Program-made: the position numbers and the translations under genes
NCBI GenBank assembly: GCA_022760475.1
Contig: JALEFZ010000059.1
Coordinates: forward strand, 185,694 to 249,693
Origin: Bacteroidia bacterium
GTDB lineage: Bacteria > Bacteroidota > Bacteroidia > J057
Reading direction: 5' to 3'
Length of the DNA: 64,000 nucleotides
The notes under the pieces: model-generated
What the model was told of the DNA's origin: nothing
What the model saw: only the letters and a program-made list of their open reading frames with translations
Database searches by the model: none
Shown here: one piece after another, positions 62,039 to 64,000 of the stretch
Numbering within the stretch: position 1 is the stretch's first letter
Layout: each line of letters begins with the position of its first letter

Positions 62039-62069
62039 ATATTCAATCCTTCCAAATCAAACCCGATTC

Positions 62070-63119
62070 CTAAAACCCATAAACTATATTCGCAAAAGTC
62101 AAGGCTCCCATAAACTCCTCCTTACTTATCGCCACATTCACCAAGGGTTTTCCAATTCCTTCCAGAAGACTACAAATCACCTCTCCACCAATATTTTTCT
62201 TGTCGTTCTGGGCCCGTGCATATAACACCTCGAAATCGACCTCCATAATCTGCCTTCCAGGATATAACCGCCCAATCAATTCCTTAATTTCTCCCAGCTC
62301 CGCCTCGGCAAGCAGCCCCCGCTGCATGGAGATCCAACTTTCAGCGATCATCCCAATGGCAACTGCCTCCCCATGCAGCATTGGTTCGCCTTGCTCAAGG
62401 GCATGACCTTCTATCGCATGGCCAACCGTATGCCCAAAATTCAGCGCCTTACGTATGCCCTTTTCAAAGGGATCAATCTCAACTATCTTTTGTTTAACAT
62501 CAACCGAATGACGAATGATTTTGGCCAGGTTTTGATTTCGAATATCCTTGACCTGCTTAAGCGTACCCCATCGCTCACGGTCTGCAATAAGGTGGTGCTT
62601 GATCACCTCTGCGAAGCCTGATGCCAACTCTTCCTCTGGAAGGGTATCCAAAAAAGGTGGGTAAATAACCACAGCTTCAGGCTCGCAGAAGATCCCGATA
62701 TGGTTTTTAAAGCCCTTAAAATCTATACCCAATTTCCCCCCCACCGATGCATCCACCATCGAAAGCAAGGTAGTAGGAACCTGTATAAATGAAATTCCAC
62801 GTTTGTAGGTAGCAGCCACAAATCCACCCATATCTCCAATTACTCCCCCACCAAGGTTGATCACCACAGACTGTCTGTCCATTTTCCGATGGGTCAATGC
62901 CTCCCAGAGAAGCTGACAGGTATCTAAGTTTTTATAGATTTCTCCAGGAGCAATCTCATAAATTTCATGCGGAGGGAGAAAGGACTCCAGAATTGGATAA
63001 CAATGCTTTCGTGTATGCTGATCACTGATCAGCAAAATTTTCGAAAATTTCCTTTCAGATAAAAAAGACGACAACCACTCCAGGGCAGTATTTTCAATGA
63101 CAATCGGATAGGCATTCAT
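62070..63119 (-). CDS. aroB: 3-dehydroquinate synthase
   Basis: 349 aa. Second step of the shikimate pathway, converting DAHP to 3-dehydroquinate with NAD+ and a divalent metal. Motifs: NLGGGVIGDMGGFVAATYKR (NAD binding), GISFIQVPTTLLSMVDASVG, GKLGIDFKG, and the metal ligands Glu and His in FAEVIKHHL, NFGHTVGHAIE, and GEAVAIGM. Full length and intact. Transcribed alone. Confidence 0.95.
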   Translation of the reverse strand: MNAYPIVIENTALEWLSSFLSERKFSKILLISDQHTRKHCYPILESFLPPHEIYEIAPGEIYKNLDTCQLLWEALTHRKMDRQSVVINLGGGVIGDMGGFVAATYKRGISFIQVPTTLLSMVDASVGGKLGIDFKGFKNHIGIFCEPEAVVIYPPFLDTLPEEELASGFAEVIKHHLIADRERWGTLKQVKDIRNQNLAKIIRHSVDVKQKIVEIDPFEKGIRKALNFGHTVGHAIEGHALEQGEPMLHGEAVAIGMIAESWISMQRGLLAEAELGEIKELIGRLYPGRQIMEVDFEVLYARAQNDKKNIGGEVICSLLEGIGKPLVNVAISKEEFMGALTFANIVYGF

Positions 63120-63230
63120 GAAACCAAAATTACTTTTTTATCCTTTATGCAAAAGAAAAAATGACTTTGAAAAAGAAATCTTATCTTAAAATTGAATTTG
63201 AATTGAATTACTTAACTAATCACCCAAATA

Positions 63231-63854
63231 ATGTCTTTAATTAACCAACTAACACAACAATTGAGCGGCCCAGCTCTTGAAGCCCTGAGTGGTCAAATCG
63301 GTGCCGACCAGGAATCTACTTCAAATGCAATTACTGCAGCACTGCCTCTGCTTATGGGGCAAATGGCCAAACAGTCTCAAGGTGGAGGTACAAATGGTAT
63401 TATGTCCATGATTGATGCTGATGGTGATGGAAATATCATGGATGACTTGGTAGGATTTCTTGGAACTACCGAAAATGGGCCTGCAGCAGGTATCCTTAGC
63501 AACCTTTTTGGAGGGAATCAAGGAAACATGGAAAATGGCATTTCTAAAATGTCCGGTCTGAACAGCCAGCAGAGTGGCCAGCTTCTAGCTAATCTCGCTC
63601 CTATTGTCATGGGATTCCTTTCCAAGCAAAAGCAGCAAAATGGCTTGGACGAAAATGGCTTGGCAGATATGTTGAACCAGGAAAAAAACAATATCAACCA
63701 GGCAGCTCAGGAAAATCCATTGATGGATATGGCAAATAAATTCCTGGATGCTGACGGAGACGGCTCCATCCTAGATGATATCGCAAATATGGCATCTGGT
63801 AAGAGCAAAGGAGGTCTAGGTGGCCTTATTGGAGGACTATTTGGAGGAAAATAA
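63231..63854 (+). CDS. DUF937-type protein with Ca2+-binding-like loops
   Basis: 207 aa, no signal peptide. N-terminal DUF937-like part (LINQLTQQLSGPALEALSGQ, TSNAITAALPLLMGQMAKQ). Two DxDxDG loops, DADGDGNIMDDL and DADGDGSILDDI, separated by about 120 residues, resemble dockerin/EF-hand calcium loops. C-terminus Gly-rich (GLGGLIGGLFGGK). YidB-like proteins share part of this pattern. Function unknown; followed by a strong terminator. Confidence 0.75.
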   Translation: MSLINQLTQQLSGPALEALSGQIGADQESTSNAITAALPLLMGQMAKQSQGGGTNGIMSMIDADGDGNIMDDLVGFLGTTENGPAAGILSNLFGGNQGNMENGISKMSGLNSQQSGQLLANLAPIVMGFLSKQKQQNGLDENGLADMLNQEKNNINQAAQENPLMDMANKFLDADGDGSILDDIANMASGKSKGGLGGLIGGLFGGK

Positions 63855-63881
63855 ATATTCCCTTTCTCTCTCACTATAAAA

Positions 63882-63910
63882 AAAGGCCTGACTTACCGTC
63901 AGGCCTTTCT
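63882..63910. terminator. Terminator between convergent genes
   Basis: A perfect 11-bp stem (aaaggcctgac 63882-63892, gtcaggccttt 63898-63908) with a 5-nt loop. A T-rich tail follows on plus and an A/T flank exists on the other side. It ends the DUF937 gene and the gene that starts beyond the window. Confidence 0.85.
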
Positions 63911-63925
63911 ATTTAATGATCTAGC

Positions 63926-64000
63926 TTATCTCAAAGCAGACTTTTCCTTGATCACCTTGGAGAATTCCTTAACCGGATTCGGTAAATGAACCTGTTCCAG
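63926..64000 (-). CDS. C-terminal end of an unidentified gene (partial)
   Basis: A minus-strand frame enters from the window edge and stops with TAA at 63926-63928. The last 24 residues begin LEQVHLPNPVKEFS and end EKSALR. The terminator directly behind supports a real gene end. Too short to identify. Confidence 0.55.
   Translation of the reverse strand: MEQVHLPNPVKEFSKVIKEKSALR

Larger units (their letters stand above)
61682..62069. other. Intergenic region with two palindromic repeats
   Basis: About 390 bp between the metalloprotease and aroB stops (convergent). It contains two copies of the 28-bp palindrome (61719-61746, 62011-62038), which flank about 264 bp without a credible gene. The flanked sequence has no inverted ends or target duplication that I can see. 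Confidence 0.6.

Noticed and set aside
1..64000. tRNA, rRNA or riboswitch genes
   Set aside because: I looked for tRNA arm motifs and conserved riboswitch cores in the intergenic regions and saw none; a covariance-model scan would be needed to be sure.

Overview
This window looks like chromosomal DNA of a Bacteroidota bacterium (Cytophagia/Saprospiria-like, probably free-living and aquatic). The evidence is type IX secretion (T9SS) C-terminal sorting domains on at least two proteins, TPR-type histidine kinases (one a hybrid two-component system with an AraC output), a TonB receptor/DUF4249 pair, many small lipoproteins, a standalone effector-associated-domain protein, an HslV protease with a short propeptide, and a polysaccharide lyase family 6 enzyme. 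I see no rRNA, tRNA, insertion sequence, CRISPR array or prophage.

Layout. 1-2.1 kb: tail of an unknown gene, a strong terminator, then a PL6 alginate-lyase/chondroitinase-B-like enzyme. 2.1-9.6 kb (minus): three repetitive surface proteins. Two share an N-terminal module and SBBP repeats but have different C-termini (Lcl/DUF1566 or S74 chaperone). The third is a YadA-head-like repeat protein with an S74 chaperone. The intergenic leader is duplicated, and a TPR gene next to it is broken. 9.8-13 kb: a TPR hybrid histidine kinase. 13.3-14.7 kb: a TetR repressor divergent from a membrane protein, with two 16-bp operators between them. 14.8-18.7 kb: TPR protein, small beta-barrel, GH13 oligo-1,6-glucosidase. 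18.8-24.4 kb (plus): TPR histidine kinase, TonB-dependent receptor, DUF4249 lipoprotein.

24.8-37.1 kb: an unusual SGNH hydrolase without a signal peptide, an OmpR-type two-component pair, a bestrophin, an ankyrin protein divergent from an OxyR with both redox cysteines, a phosphofructokinase with a G/K active-site pair, and an M14 peptidase/DUF1611 pair. 37.2-39 kb: a toxin-antitoxin module made of an MqsR-like toxin and an antitoxin joining an MqsA-like HTH to a C-terminal Panacea (DUF4065) domain, preceded by three similar dyads about 42 bp apart. I rate this the most interesting system in the window.

39-48 kb: small membrane protein, TPR/HAD pair, CPA1 antiporter, DUF255 thioredoxin-fold protein, ECF sigma factor with membrane partner, a divergent standalone effector-associated-domain protein, and hslV. 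48-54.6 kb: lipoproteins, a T9SS cargo protein, a lone nuoI between hairpins, and a UbiA-family prenyltransferase. 54.8-59.1 kb: a SWIM zinc-finger gene overlapping a large helical-repeat (DUF6493-like) gene. 59.2-64 kb: a DUF5117-type metalloprotease, two copies of a palindromic repeat (a third lies at 16.1 kb), aroB, a DUF937 protein and the end of one more gene.

All family names come from reading motifs by eye; no database search was possible. Start codons were moved from the longest frame where a TTG-initiated extension was displaced by a better-placed ATG (for example at 21230, 30581, 46447, 50282, 53690, 54785 and 56124).
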